Positions 9,573-18,494 of a DNA stretch of 64,000 nt are shown here, piece after piece; the stretch's first letter is position 1; each line of letters begins with the position of its first letter. Below the pieces are notes generated by a model. It was given only the letters and a program-made list of their open reading frames with translations. It was not told the DNA's origin and ran no database searches. A program made the position numbers and the translations under genes. Source of the DNA: Flavobacterium quisquiliarum (GTDB lineage Bacteria > Bacteroidota > Bacteroidia > Flavobacteriales > Flavobacteriaceae); NCBI RefSeq assembly GCF_019308285.1, contig NZ_WWEM01000013.1, positions 124,001 through 188,000 of the forward strand, in the 5' to 3' direction.

Positions 9573-11810
9573 ATGATTGCATTAAATGCCGCTGCCGAAA
9601 GTACACACCACTTACAACCTTTAATTAGTGATTTGGGATTAATCCTGATGACTGCCGGAATTGCCGTTCTACTATTTAAAAAAATGAAACAGCCTTTGGT
9701 TCTAGGCTACCTGATTGCAGGATTTTTAGCCGGAAACCATTTTGATTTTTTCCCTTCTATAACAGACATGAAAAGTGTTGAAGTTTGGGCAGAAATCGGG
9801 GTTATATTTTTACTTTTTAGTTTAGGACTCGAATTCAGCTTTAAGAAACTTATGAAGGTTGGAGGAACCTCTTCTGTTACCGCTATAACCCAAATTATGT
9901 TTATGACATTAATTGGTTATTGTGTCGGCCAGTGGATGTGCTGGGGAAAAATGGACAGTATTTTCCTTGGAGCGACACTTTCTATTTCTTCCACAACGAT
10001 TATTATCAGGGCTTTTGATGAATTGGGAGTGAAAGGAAAAAAGTTCGTTGGAATTGTTTTTGGAGCTTTAATTGTTGAAGATATTGTAGCCATTTTAATG
10101 CTTGTTTTATTATCGACAATTGCAGTAAGCGATCAGGTTTCTGGAGGCGAATTATTACAGTCTGTTTTAAAATTAGTATTCTTTTTGATCATTTGGTTCT
10201 TAGGAGGAATTTTTATTATTCCAACGATTTTGAAAAAAGCAAAGCATCTTTTAACTGATGAAATGCTGCTTATTATTTCGTTAGCATTGTGTTTGATGAT
10301 GGTAATGTTTGCAGCAAATGTTGGTTTTTCTCCCGCTTTAGGCGCTTTTATAATGGGTTCTATTATTGCTGAAACTACACAGGCAGAAAAAATTGAGCAT
10401 TTAATTCAGCCTGTAAAAGATTTATTTGGCGCTGTTTTCTTTGTATCTGTCGGAATGTTAATTAATCCTGAAACGCTATTGACCTATGCGCTTCCAGTTG
10501 GTTTGATTACACTTTTAACTATTTTCGGAAAAGCATTTAGTTCTTCTATAGGAGCTTTAATTTCTGGTCAGCCTCTTAAACAGTCTGTACAGACAGGAAT
10601 GAGTTTGGCGCAAATTGGAGAGTTCTCTTTTATCATTGCAACACTTGGAATGACGCTGAAAGTAACCAGTGATTTCTTGTATCCAATTATCGTAGCGGTA
10701 TCGGCAATAACCACGTTTACAACTCCATTTTTAATTAAGTATTCGGAAAGATTTGCTTTGTTTTTAGAATCAAAAATGCCGAAACGATGGGTTAAAAACA
10801 TCAACAGATACAGTGTCAATGCCCAAGCAATCAAATCGGTAAGTACTTGGCAGATTGTATTGCGATCTTCTATTACTCAAATTATCCTTCATACTATTAT
10901 TATTACTGCAATTATTTTATTGTCATCTAAATTCGTTGCGCCTTTAGTGGCCGATACTAGATTTGGAAATACTTTAGCTGCTTTATTGACTTTAGTGATT
11001 ATTGCACCATTTTTATGGGCATTGTCACTCCGTCGTGTTAAAGTAGATGAAGTAGAAATACTTTGGGAAGAGCGTAAATACCGTGGGGCATTATTGATGC
11101 TTATTCTAATCAGGATGAGTCTCGGATTATTCTTTGTCGGTTTTTTATTGAATATCTTCTTCTCGCCTTTGGTTGCTTTTATAGCGCTTATTATCGCTAT
11201 TGGAGCCTATCAAATTTTCCCTAAAAAATTAAATGAACAATATCATAAAATCGAAAATCACTTTTTGAAAAACCTCAACGATCGTGAAAACAAAAAGATT
11301 GATAGAAGATATGCTAATTTGATGCCGTGGGACGGTCACATGTCCTTTTTTGAAATTAAAAAAGAATCGAATCTTGTTGGAAAAACACTGCAGGAATTAA
11401 AGATCCGAGAATCATTAGGAATTAACATTGCTTACATCAAACGCGGCGAAGTAACCATTCCAATACCGACCAAAAATGAACGTTTATTTCCAGGAGACGA
11501 AATTTGTGTAATTGGTACCGATGCCCAAATTGTTGAATTTACAAAGTATTTAAATCAAAATGAAACTGAAGCTCCTGGGAAAGTAGAAGAAACAGATATT
11601 GTTTTACGTCAACTAGAAGTTTCCCAAGATGAATTTATTCAAAAAAGCATAGGACAATTTAGAGCCAAAACCGACGGAATGGTTGTAGGAATCGAACGAA
11701 ACGGAAATCGTATCCTAAATCCAGAATCCAGTTTAATCTTAGAAAAAAATGATATTCTTTGGGTTGTTGGAGATAAAAAAAGAATGAATACTTTATTATC
11801 TGCAAAGTGA
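9573..11810 (+). CDS. CPA2-family cation:proton antiporter with C-terminal TrkA-C domains
   Basis: 745 residues. The first 390 or so form 11-13 membrane helices of the Na+/H+-exchanger fold (VLGYLIAGFLAGN, FLLFSLGLEFSFKKL, ATLSISSTTIIIRAF, GFSPALGAFIMGSIIAET). A second hydrophobic block (about residues 425-550) follows. The cytosolic end carries two TrkA-C (RCK_C)-like segments, roughly 590-665 and 680-745. The NAD-binding TrkA-N domain of KefB/KefC is missing, so gating by nucleotides is less likely than in Kef proteins. Probably K+ or Na+/H+ exchange in the inner membrane. Confidence 0.88.
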   Translation: MIALNAAAESTHHLQPLISDLGLILMTAGIAVLLFKKMKQPLVLGYLIAGFLAGNHFDFFPSITDMKSVEVWAEIGVIFLLFSLGLEFSFKKLMKVGGTSSVTAITQIMFMTLIGYCVGQWMCWGKMDSIFLGATLSISSTTIIIRAFDELGVKGKKFVGIVFGALIVEDIVAILMLVLLSTIAVSDQVSGGELLQSVLKLVFFLIIWFLGGIFIIPTILKKAKHLLTDEMLLIISLALCLMMVMFAANVGFSPALGAFIMGSIIAETTQAEKIEHLIQPVKDLFGAVFFVSVGMLINPETLLTYALPVGLITLLTIFGKAFSSSIGALISGQPLKQSVQTGMSLAQIGEFSFIIATLGMTLKVTSDFLYPIIVAVSAITTFTTPFLIKYSERFALFLESKMPKRWVKNINRYSVNAQAIKSVSTWQIVLRSSITQIILHTIIITAIILLSSKFVAPLVADTRFGNTLAALLTLVIIAPFLWALSLRRVKVDEVEILWEERKYRGALLMLILIRMSLGLFFVGFLLNIFFSPLVAFIALIIAIGAYQIFPKKLNEQYHKIENHFLKNLNDRENKKIDRRYANLMPWDGHMSFFEIKKESNLVGKTLQELKIRESLGINIAYIKRGEVTIPIPTKNERLFPGDEICVIGTDAQIVEFTKYLNQNETEAPGKVEETDIVLRQLEVSQDEFIQKSIGQFRAKTDGMVVGIERNGNRILNPESSLILEKNDILWVVGDKKRMNTLLSAK

Positions 11811-11856
11811 GTTTTTTAAGATACTAAGGTTCTAAGATGCTAAGATTCTCAGTTTT
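11811..11856. repeat. CTAAGATGCT-type repeat, left arm
   Basis: AGATACTAAGGTTCTAAGATGC and following words are the reverse complement of the words at 11945-11990. The two arms flank the terminator at 11863-11908. Confidence 0.65.
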
Positions 11857-11862
11857 TTTTAT

Positions 11863-11908
11863 AAAGCGTTGAGATTTTCATAAGTGAAAATTCCAACGCT
11901 TTTTTTTA
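11863..11908. terminator. Terminator between convergent antiporter and peroxiredoxin genes
   Basis: AAAGCGTTG...CAACGCTTT, with an inner stem of GATTTTCA/TGAAAATTC, is followed by eight T. Confidence 0.8.
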
Positions 11909-11925
11909 CTTTATTCCATAAAAGC

Positions 11926-11990
11926 AAAAATGCTAAAATTCTAAGAAAAAAACTTAGAATCTTAGCATCTCAGTATCTTAGAACCTCAAA
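11926..11990. repeat. CTTAGCATCT-type repeat, right arm
   Basis: AACTTAGAATCTTAGCATCT and CAGTATCTTAGAACCTC mirror the arm at 11811-11856 and repeat the words seen at 1820-1860 and 37090-37136. Confidence 0.65.
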
Positions 11991-12629
11991 TTACTTATTT
12001 GGCTGTGGAGTCAAACGTAAATAAGGTTTTATTGGTGTATGTCCTTTTGGGAATTTTGCTGGAATGTCGCTGTCCGGAATTGCTGGCGCAATTACTACAT
12101 CTTCTCCGTCTTTCCAATTAGCAGGAGTTGCAACGCTGTAATTTGCGGTTAATTGTAAACTGTCAATAACACGAAGCAATTCATCAAAATTTCTTCCTGT
12201 TGAAGCTGGATAAGTCAGAGTCAATTTAATTTTTTTATCTGGGCCAATCACAAAAACAGAACGCACTGTAAATTTGTCACTTGCATTTGGATGAAGCATA
12301 TCGTATAAATTCGCTACTTTTTTATCTTCATCTGCAATAATTGGAAAATTAACTTCTGTATTTTGCGTTTCGTTAATGTCTTTAATCCACTCTTTATGCG
12401 AGTCTAAACCATCTACACTCAAAGCAATAACTTTTGTATTTCTTTTAGTAAATTCAGGAACATAATTCGCTACAGTTCCCAATTCAGTTGTACAAACAGG
12501 AGTAAAATCTGCTGGATGCGAAAATAAAACACCCCAAGAATCTCCTAACCATTCATGAAAATTGATTGGTCCCTGCGTGGTTTCTGCGCTGAAATCTGGA
12601 GCTATATCGCCTAATCTTAATGTTGACAT
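11991..12629 (-). CDS. 1-Cys peroxiredoxin, Prx6 family
   Basis: 212 residues from the ATG complementary to 12627-12629 (MSTLRLGDIAPDF); an upstream in-frame ATG at 12674 would add 15 unrelated residues. Peroxidatic Cys46 sits in HPADFTPVCTTE, the Prx6-type active site, and the long C-terminal region (PANWKDGEDVVI, KPYLRLTPQP) is characteristic of Prx6. No resolving Cys is present. It reduces hydrogen peroxide and alkyl hydroperoxides in the cytoplasm. The next gene on the same strand starts 88 bases further on. Confidence 0.95.
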   Translation of the reverse strand: MSTLRLGDIAPDFSAETTQGPINFHEWLGDSWGVLFSHPADFTPVCTTELGTVANYVPEFTKRNTKVIALSVDGLDSHKEWIKDINETQNTEVNFPIIADEDKKVANLYDMLHPNASDKFTVRSVFVIGPDKKIKLTLTYPASTGRNFDELLRVIDSLQLTANYSVATPANWKDGEDVVIAPAIPDSDIPAKFPKGHTPIKPYLRLTPQPNK

Positions 12630-12741
12630 AATATATCTTTTTTTAGTTCCTCTAAAATTAACTAAAAAATGCATGTAGAAAACATTGAAAAGGTAAAAAA
12701 AAGTTAAAATTCTACTTTCTCTATCTAATTAGTATTTTGAA

Positions 12742-13653
12742 CTAAATAAAACTTAAGATAAAGTACCAAATTGCAAGAGTTACGAAAGAAATCGGGATTC
12801 CAAAACCAATCATCATACTGCTTAATTTTGGCTTTAAGCCATAAGTCGAAGCTAAAATTGCACCTGTGATCATGGGAGCCATTGCCGTTTCCATTAAAGT
12901 GATTTTTATAGCTTCCGAACGCTGATTAAAAATAAAAACATAGAGCACAAAAATCACAAATGGAACTAAAATCAGCTTGAAGAAAAGTCCCAGTCTTAAG
13001 AATTTCCAATGCTGGCTTTTCCGATCAAAAGTTAATTGTAAACCAACTGAAAGCAATGCTAACGGCGTTACTAAACTTCCAATTTTAAGTAAAATATCCT
13101 GAATATTTTCATGTAAATCATAATTTAAAACATTGAAAATACAAGCTAAAACAAACATCAAAAATGGAGGAAACGTGATGATCTTCTTGAAAATTCCCAA
13201 AAAGTTTGGACTTCCTTTAGAATAAAAAGCTGCTGTAAAAACACCAAGCGTAGAAACCACCACAAAAGTTCCAGGCTGATCTACTAAAACTGCTGTTTCT
13301 AATCCTTTTTTTCCAAACAAAGCTTCAATGATTGGATAACCCAAAAAGGAACTATTACTTAATCCGGCAGTCAAAATCAGACAGCCAATCAATTTATTTG
13401 ACCAGCCTTTTCTTCTTCCTAAAATATGAAAAAATAGAAAAGCTAAAATATAAGTAATCCAGCCCGCTCCTATTGGAAACAGTAATTCATTACTCCATTT
13501 AATCTTAGGAATATGATAAAGTGTAATTGCTGGAAGGCAGAAATAAATAACAATTTTATTTAATGTCTTATAGATATGAGTCGGAAATTGTTTTACTCTC
13601 TGTAAAACTAAACCGAGTGCAAGAAATAAAAATATTAGAAGAAAGTTGTTCAT
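12742..13653 (-). CDS. AEC (auxin efflux carrier) family transporter
   Basis: 303 residues, about ten hydrophobic helices in the 5+5 arrangement of the AEC/PIN-like superfamily, with GLSNSSFLGYPI and MAPMITGAILASTYG as the two crossover-like segments. Bacterial members export or import small carboxylates such as malate; the substrate is not evident here. Its start is surrounded by the AGTCCTTAGTAATT repeats at 13653-13876. Confidence 0.85.
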   Translation of the reverse strand: MNNFLLIFLFLALGLVLQRVKQFPTHIYKTLNKIVIYFCLPAITLYHIPKIKWSNELLFPIGAGWITYILAFLFFHILGRRKGWSNKLIGCLILTAGLSNSSFLGYPIIEALFGKKGLETAVLVDQPGTFVVVSTLGVFTAAFYSKGSPNFLGIFKKIITFPPFLMFVLACIFNVLNYDLHENIQDILLKIGSLVTPLALLSVGLQLTFDRKSQHWKFLRLGLFFKLILVPFVIFVLYVFIFNQRSEAIKITLMETAMAPMITGAILASTYGLKPKLSSMMIGFGIPISFVTLAIWYFILSFI

Positions 13654-13876
13654 TAATTAGTCCTTAGTAATTAGTCCTTAGTAAATAGTAATGTATTTTC
13701 AGTAATAAATTTTTCAGGATCTAAGATCAATACTCACAATCCTTCTGCTAAAATTCTCAATCACACTAATAGTATTTTACTAATTTACAAGCAAAAGTAA
13801 TAATTACTAAGCATTAAAAGCTAAAAGACTAATCACTAAGGACTAACTACTAAAGACTATTCACTAATCACTAAAA
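13654..13876. repeat. TAGTCCTTAGTAATT-type inverted repeat region
   Basis: TTAATTAGTCCTTAGTAATT words occur twice at 13654-13690. Their reverse complements (ACTAATCACTAAGGACTAAC, CTAAAGACTATTCACTAATC) occur at 13826-13876. The interior contains no gene. Confidence 0.65.
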
Positions 13877-13893
13877 AAAAGTTAAATTAGTAT

Positions 13894-13920
13894 TTTGTGT
13901 TACAAAAAAGCATAAATTTG
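13894..13920 (+). promoter_or_regulatory. Promoter of the Rrf2 regulator gene
   Basis: TTTG (13894-13897) and TAAATTTG (13913-13920) match the consensus elements exactly but with a short 15-base spacer. The -7 element lies inside the palindrome at 13898-13925, as expected for a repressed promoter. Confidence 0.55.
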
Positions 13921-13925
13921 TAACA
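13898..13925. promoter_or_regulatory. Palindromic operator candidate upstream of the Rrf2 gene
   Basis: A perfect 9-base inverted repeat, TGTTACAAA (13898-13906) and TTTGTAACA (13917-13925), with a 10-base spacer overlaps the promoter. A second motif, TGTAACATATTTTATTACA (13919-13937), overlaps its right half and recurs upstream of the neighbouring gene. Confidence 0.55.
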
Positions 13926-13939
13926 TATTTTATTACAGT

Positions 13940-14347
13940 ATGATTTCAGGTAAATTTGCCATAACGATTCACATTCTTACTTTGCTCCATAAATTCCCTA
14001 ATGATTTTTTATCATCGGAATTTATTGCAGGAAGTATTAATCTAAATCCTGTTTTGGTTCGAAAAGAAATTGCCAATTTAAAAGCACATCATATCGTAGA
14101 AAGTAAAGAAGGAAAAAATGGCGGTACAAAATTGGCAGTCAACGCTGCTGAACTGACTTTAAAACAAATATTCGAAATGACCTTTGAAAGCATTGGTTTA
14201 GGTTTTGCAAAGAATCAGCCAAATCCTGATTGTCCCGTTGGAAAAAACATTAATCAGCATTTGGAAGCTTTATACAGCGAAATGAATCAAAAAGTCAGTG
14301 CACAACTGGAAGGAATTTCATTAGAAGATTTTTCGAATCAATTTTAA
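13940..14347 (+). CDS. Rrf2-family transcriptional regulator (YwnA-like)
   Basis: 135 residues with the Rrf2 winged-helix N-terminus (SGKFAITIHILTLLHKF...SSEFIAGSINLNPVLVRKEIANLKAHHIVESKEGKNGGTKLA). Only one Cys is present, in NPDCPVG at about residue 95, so it lacks the three-Cys cluster site of IscR/NsrR; it could sense through a single thiol or a ligand. The downstream gene encodes a YwnB-like NAD(P)-binding protein, the same pairing as ywnA-ywnB in Bacillus. It probably represses both genes through the shared TGTAACAT motif. Confidence 0.88.
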   Translation: MISGKFAITIHILTLLHKFPNDFLSSEFIAGSINLNPVLVRKEIANLKAHHIVESKEGKNGGTKLAVNAAELTLKQIFEMTFESIGLGFAKNQPNPDCPVGKNINQHLEALYSEMNQKVSAQLEGISLEDFSNQF

Positions 14348-14368
14348 AACTATTTTTTTAGCCAAAAC

Positions 14369-14387
14369 TGTAACATTTTTTATTACT
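14369..14387. promoter_or_regulatory. Second copy of the Rrf2-type site
   Basis: TGTAACATTTTTTATTACT matches 17 of 19 bases of the site at 13919-13937 and lies 18 bases before the ATG of the oxidoreductase gene. Confidence 0.55.
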
Positions 14388-14404
14388 AAATAAATTTATA
14401 TATT

Positions 14405-15046
14405 ATGAAAATCGCACTTATTGGAGCTACTGGATTTGTTGGCTCAGCAATTTTAAACGAATTAGCAGACAGAAAACATGAAATTACTGCTATTGCAAGA
14501 ACTCCAAAAGACACAGCAAACGCTACTTGGGTAGCAGCAGATATTTTTAACGTTGACGCCTTGACAGAAATCTTAAAAGGTCATGATGCTGTTGTTAACG
14601 CTTACAACCCGGGATGGACAAACCCAAACATTTACGATGACTTTTTAGCTGGTTCAAAAGCAATTCAGGAAGCGGTTAAAAAATCAGGCGTAAAACGTTT
14701 TATCACTATTGGCGGGGCAGGAAGTTTATTTGTAGCTCCAGATTTACAAGCGGTTGATACTCCAGATTTCCCTAAAGAAATTTATCCTGGTGCAAACGCT
14801 GCAAGACATTATTTAAATATCATTAAAGAAGAAAAAGATCTGGATTGGGCATTTTTCAGTCCAGCATTTGAAATGCATGCTGGAACTAAAACTGGAAGAA
14901 CTGGAAAATACCGTCTAGGTTTAGAAAATCCTGTTTTCAATGAGGAGCAAAGAAGTATTTTATCTGTTGAAGATTTAGCGGTTGTTATTGCTGATGAAGT
15001 AGAAACTCCAAAACATCATCAGGTTCGCTTTACGGCGGGTTACTAA
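14405..15046 (+). CDS. NAD(P)-binding oxidoreductase, atypical SDR/NmrA type (YwnB-like)
   Basis: 213 residues. The N-terminal Rossmann motif GATGFVG (7-13) sits in KIALIGATGFVG; NAYNPGW and the FITIGGAGSLFV strand follow as in atypical short-chain dehydrogenases of the NmrA/YwnB group. The canonical Tyr-x-x-x-Lys pair is not obvious, so it may be a redox sensor or quinone/flavin-type reductase rather than a classical dehydrogenase. It is 57 bases downstream of the Rrf2 gene with its own copy of the operator-like site. Confidence 0.85.
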   Translation: MKIALIGATGFVGSAILNELADRKHEITAIARTPKDTANATWVAADIFNVDALTEILKGHDAVVNAYNPGWTNPNIYDDFLAGSKAIQEAVKKSGVKRFITIGGAGSLFVAPDLQAVDTPDFPKEIYPGANAARHYLNIIKEEKDLDWAFFSPAFEMHAGTKTGRTGKYRLGLENPVFNEEQRSILSVEDLAVVIADEVETPKHHQVRFTAGY

Positions 15047-15057
15047 TTTTTTTTTTA

Positions 15058-15231
15058 GCCACGAATTCACGAATTATTTTTTAATAGAATTCTATATTTC
15101 ATTTTGACGAAAGTAAAAATTACACGAATAATTATTTAATCAAAATTATCAATCGTTGACGAGCTACTTTTGTGTCATTCGGCTTCGATTAGATTAACAA
15201 AAAATGCAACAATAATTCGTGAATTCGTGGC
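15058..15231. repeat. 174-bp intergenic element with perfect 21-bp terminal inverted repeats
   Basis: The arm at 15058-15078 begins GCCACGAATTCACGAA and the arm at 15211-15231 is its exact reverse complement. The 132-base interior is non-coding. Related words (GCCACAAATTACACA, GCCACAGATTA) form the element at 48532-48691 and appear at 18761-18772. Confidence 0.75.
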
Positions 15232-15267
15232 AAATAAATTTATGCAGTTTCAAAGGAAGTTTTGTCT

Positions 15268-15298
15268 TTTGAAACTGTTTTTGTTTTCAGTACTTTTA
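15268..15298 (+). promoter_or_regulatory. Promoter of meaB
   Basis: TTTG (15268-15271), a 19-base spacer and TACTTTTA (15291-15298) place transcription start near 15305, only about 13 bases before the TTG start codon. Confidence 0.6.
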
Positions 15299-15317
15299 CA
15301 TTTCTAAAAAGTGCATT

Positions 15318-16409
15318 TTGTCAAATTTGAATAAACAAGCTGGAAACATCTCTGAAAAACCTGGGATTTCATCTCCCGAAATCACCAATATATCGGCTAT
15401 TAATCAAATTAAAAACAAACGTAGACAACAGCCTTCTTCTGAAGAATTAATCAAAGGTATTCTGGAAGGAAACAGAACTTCTTTAAGCCGAGCGATCACT
15501 CTAATTGAAAGTACAAATCCAGATCATTTTGAAAAAGCCAGTGCTGTCGTTCAAGGCTGTTTACAACATGCCAATAAGTCCATTCGTATTGGAATTACAG
15601 GCGTTCCCGGCGTTGGAAAAAGTACTTTTATTGAAGCTTTTGGAAAACATCTCACACAGTTAGGAAAAAAAGTAGCCGTTTTAGCGGTTGATCCAAGTAG
15701 TTCTCTTTCGCATGGAAGTATTTTGGGCGATAAAACCCGAATGGAAGAATTGGTAAAAGACGAAAATGCTTTTATTAGACCAAGTGCTTCTGGAGATACT
15801 TTAGGTGGTGTTGCACGCAAAACAAGAGAAACCATTATTCTTTGCGAAGCAGCAGGTTTTGATACTATTATTATTGAAACCGTTGGTGTCGGCCAAAGTG
15901 AAACCGCTGTTCACAGTATGGTTGATTTTTTTCTTTTATTAAAAATCTCTGGTGCCGGCGACGAACTTCAAGGTATCAAACGTGGCATTATGGAAATGGC
16001 AGATGCTATTGTCATCAACAAAGCAGACGGAGACAATATTAAGAAAGCCAATCAAGCGAAAGTGGAGTTTAATCGAGCTTTGCATTTATTTCCTCCCAAA
16101 AAATCAAACTGGGAGCCAAAAGTAACAACTTGCAGTTCTGTCACAAAAGAAGGTATTTCTGAAATCTGGAATACTATTTCTGATTATTTTGAAATGACTA
16201 AAGAAACGGGGTTCTTTCAAGAAAAAAGAAACGAACAGAATCATTTCTGGATGATGGAAACCATCAACGAGCAATTGAAACAAAATTTCTACAATCAGCC
16301 TGAAATTATTTCACTTTTAGAAAAAAATAAAAAAGCAGTGCAAAATAATGAAATTTCATCTTTTGCAGCTGCTCAGGATTTGTTACAACTGTACTTTAAA
16401 AAACAGTAA
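15318..16409 (+). CDS. meaB: Methylmalonyl-CoA mutase-associated GTPase MeaB
   Basis: 363 residues. A G3E-family GTPase that protects and reloads methylmalonyl-CoA mutase with intact adenosylcobalamin. P-loop GVPGVGKS at 95-102, switch segments DPSSSLSHGSILGDKTRM (125-142) and ETVGVGQSE (187-195), and the guanine-specificity motif NKAD near 233 are all present. The start must be non-ATG: an in-frame TGA lies at 15270 and no ATG occurs before the GTPase domain; TTG at 15318 follows the promoter closely. The mutase genes are 40 kb away, so the system is split. Confidence 0.95.
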   Translation: MSNLNKQAGNISEKPGISSPEITNISAINQIKNKRRQQPSSEELIKGILEGNRTSLSRAITLIESTNPDHFEKASAVVQGCLQHANKSIRIGITGVPGVGKSTFIEAFGKHLTQLGKKVAVLAVDPSSSLSHGSILGDKTRMEELVKDENAFIRPSASGDTLGGVARKTRETIILCEAAGFDTIIIETVGVGQSETAVHSMVDFFLLLKISGAGDELQGIKRGIMEMADAIVINKADGDNIKKANQAKVEFNRALHLFPPKKSNWEPKVTTCSSVTKEGISEIWNTISDYFEMTKETGFFQEKRNEQNHFWMMETINEQLKQNFYNQPEIISLLEKNKKAVQNNEISSFAAAQDLLQLYFKKQ

Positions 16410-16414
16410 CTTTA

Positions 16415-16494
16415 TTTAAACCATATAAGTAACATAAGAAAATTTAAGTTTTAGCTCATGCTGTTTAAATGAACTTACATTACTTATATCGTGG
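16415..16494. repeat. ACCATATAAGT-type inverted repeat, copy 1
   Basis: AACCATATAAGTAACATAAG (16419-16438) faces ACTTACATTACTTATATCG (16473-16491), an imperfect 20-base palindrome between convergent genes. A second copy lies at 54884-54972. Confidence 0.7.
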
Positions 16495-16498
16495 GAAA

Positions 16499-18433
16499 TT
16501 ATTTCTTTCGCAGTTTATATTTGCTCTCTTTATACAAATTCCCAGCTGTAATGACATGCGCCAAAGCATCTTTTGCTAATTCTTCATTTAATTTCACAGG
16601 AATTAAAGTCGTATCGTTTTTGATTTCAAACTGCAGTGGTTTCAAATTAGGTTGCATAATTACGACCTGATTTTCAACTCTAAAAGCATTGATATCATTA
16701 AACTGCATGATTGCTCTACCCTGCACTTTTGGATCTAATTTGCTCAAATTTCTACCAACCATTGGGGTTTCGAAAGGAAGTCCTAAATAACTTAATAAAG
16801 TCGGCGGAATATCAATCTGACTTGACAATCTATCATATACCGCATTTTTTGGAACTCCTGGTCCCATTATAAATGCTGGAATATGAAATTTATTTATTGG
16901 CACTAAATTCTTTCCGTATGTTCTGGTATTGTGATCCGCAATTACGATGAAAATAGTGTTTTTAAAATAAGCTTCTTTTTTTGCCAATTCGAAGAATTTA
17001 CCAATAGAAAAATCGGCATATTTCATCGCATTATTTACTGTTGCAGGCTTTTTATCATAAGGTTTGATTCTTCCTGCTGGATATTCAAACGGTTCATGAT
17101 TTGAAGTTGAGAACATCAGAGAGAAAAATGGTTTATCTCCTTTTGACTTGAAATATTGATTGGCTTTGGTTACCAAATCTTCATCAGAATAACCCCAAGT
17201 TCCTTTGAAAGCATATTTATTCCCATCAGAATCAAAATCTTCTTGATCTACAATATCGCTGAAACCATTTCCATTAAAAAATGAAGCCATATTATCAAAA
17301 TTCGCCATTCCGCCGTAAATAAAACTGGTCTCGTAACCTTTTTGTTTTAACGCTTCCGCTAAAGTAAAAAAGCCTTGCTGCGAGTTTCCAAGTTTTACAA
17401 CACTTTCTGATGGTGAAGGTAAAAATCCAGTTACAACTGCTTCAATTCCGCGGACGCTTCTTGTTCCCGTACAGTATAAATTGGTAAATAAAGTTCCTTC
17501 TTTAGATAATTTATCAAATTCAGGAGTTAATGGTTTTCCTCCTAAAATCCCAACATACTCTGCACCTAAACTCTCTTGGAGAAAAATAACCAAATTATAA
17601 GGTTTATTCCTAATAGAATCTGGTTGCTGCACATGCAAAAATGGAATTGTTGCATCTGTAAAATCATTTGGACCAGCAATCATGTATTTTTTTACACGAG
17701 CGATTGCTTCGGCTTCATCCATTTTACCATACATTTTGGTGTTCCCTTCGTTTTTAATCGAATAAGCAGCAAAAGCAACGGTATAAAACGAATTTAAACC
17801 AAGAGTATTCGTCAGTTGATCTGTAGAGAAAACAGCATTACTAGCATTAATTGGACGTTTGGAAGTCAAACTCGAACGTGCTCCAAAAAACAATAAAAAA
17901 GCCAGCAATGGAAAAATCATCAATTTAAACTTATAATCTGCACTTGCTGTATAAAAAAACTTTTTCCCTTTTTTGAAAGCAAAATAAAGCACCAATCCCA
18001 AAATAAGAAATGTCACAATTATTGAAGTCAGATAACTTTTTAAAAGCATGCCAACAACTTCTTTTGGATAGATCAGATAATCTAAGAAAATCTTATTGGG
18101 ACGTGTATCGTATTGTTTTACAAAATCTGGCGAAGCTAATTCTACAAACAGAATTAAAAACAGGAATAAAAAACTGTAGGTTACAAGAAACCTATTCGTG
18201 AATTTCAGCCATTTATTGGGTAAAAAAGTGATTAGTAACGCAGGAAGAAACGATAAATAACACAATAATATCAAATCCATTCGAAGTCCGATTGGAAAAA
18301 TATACCAGAAATCGGGTGTCTGTTCTACTCTTTCTTTAAAAATAAAAAATAAAAATATTCGACTTAGCGTTGTAATCAGTAAACCGATTAAAATAAAATT
18401 GAAAATCGGTTTTAAAAAACTTAATTTTTTCAT
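16499..18433 (-). CDS. LTA synthase-family sulfatase-fold membrane protein
   Basis: 644 residues. Five membrane helices in the first 190 residues or so are followed by an extracytoplasmic alkaline-phosphatase/sulfatase-fold domain. Putative metal ligands and nucleophile: Glu near 286 (FLQESLGAEY), Thr near 324 (YCTGTRSVRG) and the Asp-His pair in VIADHNTRTYG. The topology matches LtaS/MdoB-type phosphoglycerol transferases. A Bacteroidota cell has no lipoteichoic acid, so the likely role is adding phosphoglycerol or phosphoethanolamine to an envelope glycan or lipid. Downstream of a small acidic protein gene on the same strand. Confidence 0.88.
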   Translation of the reverse strand: MKKLSFLKPIFNFILIGLLITTLSRIFLFFIFKERVEQTPDFWYIFPIGLRMDLILLCYLSFLPALLITFLPNKWLKFTNRFLVTYSFLFLFLILFVELASPDFVKQYDTRPNKIFLDYLIYPKEVVGMLLKSYLTSIIVTFLILGLVLYFAFKKGKKFFYTASADYKFKLMIFPLLAFLLFFGARSSLTSKRPINASNAVFSTDQLTNTLGLNSFYTVAFAAYSIKNEGNTKMYGKMDEAEAIARVKKYMIAGPNDFTDATIPFLHVQQPDSIRNKPYNLVIFLQESLGAEYVGILGGKPLTPEFDKLSKEGTLFTNLYCTGTRSVRGIEAVVTGFLPSPSESVVKLGNSQQGFFTLAEALKQKGYETSFIYGGMANFDNMASFFNGNGFSDIVDQEDFDSDGNKYAFKGTWGYSDEDLVTKANQYFKSKGDKPFFSLMFSTSNHEPFEYPAGRIKPYDKKPATVNNAMKYADFSIGKFFELAKKEAYFKNTIFIVIADHNTRTYGKNLVPINKFHIPAFIMGPGVPKNAVYDRLSSQIDIPPTLLSYLGLPFETPMVGRNLSKLDPKVQGRAIMQFNDINAFRVENQVVIMQPNLKPLQFEIKNDTTLIPVKLNEELAKDALAHVITAGNLYKESKYKLRKK

Positions 18434-18494
18434 TGGAAATAAAATAAGAACGTAAAAAATAAACTTAAAAGTAAAGACGCAAAAGAGGCATCTT

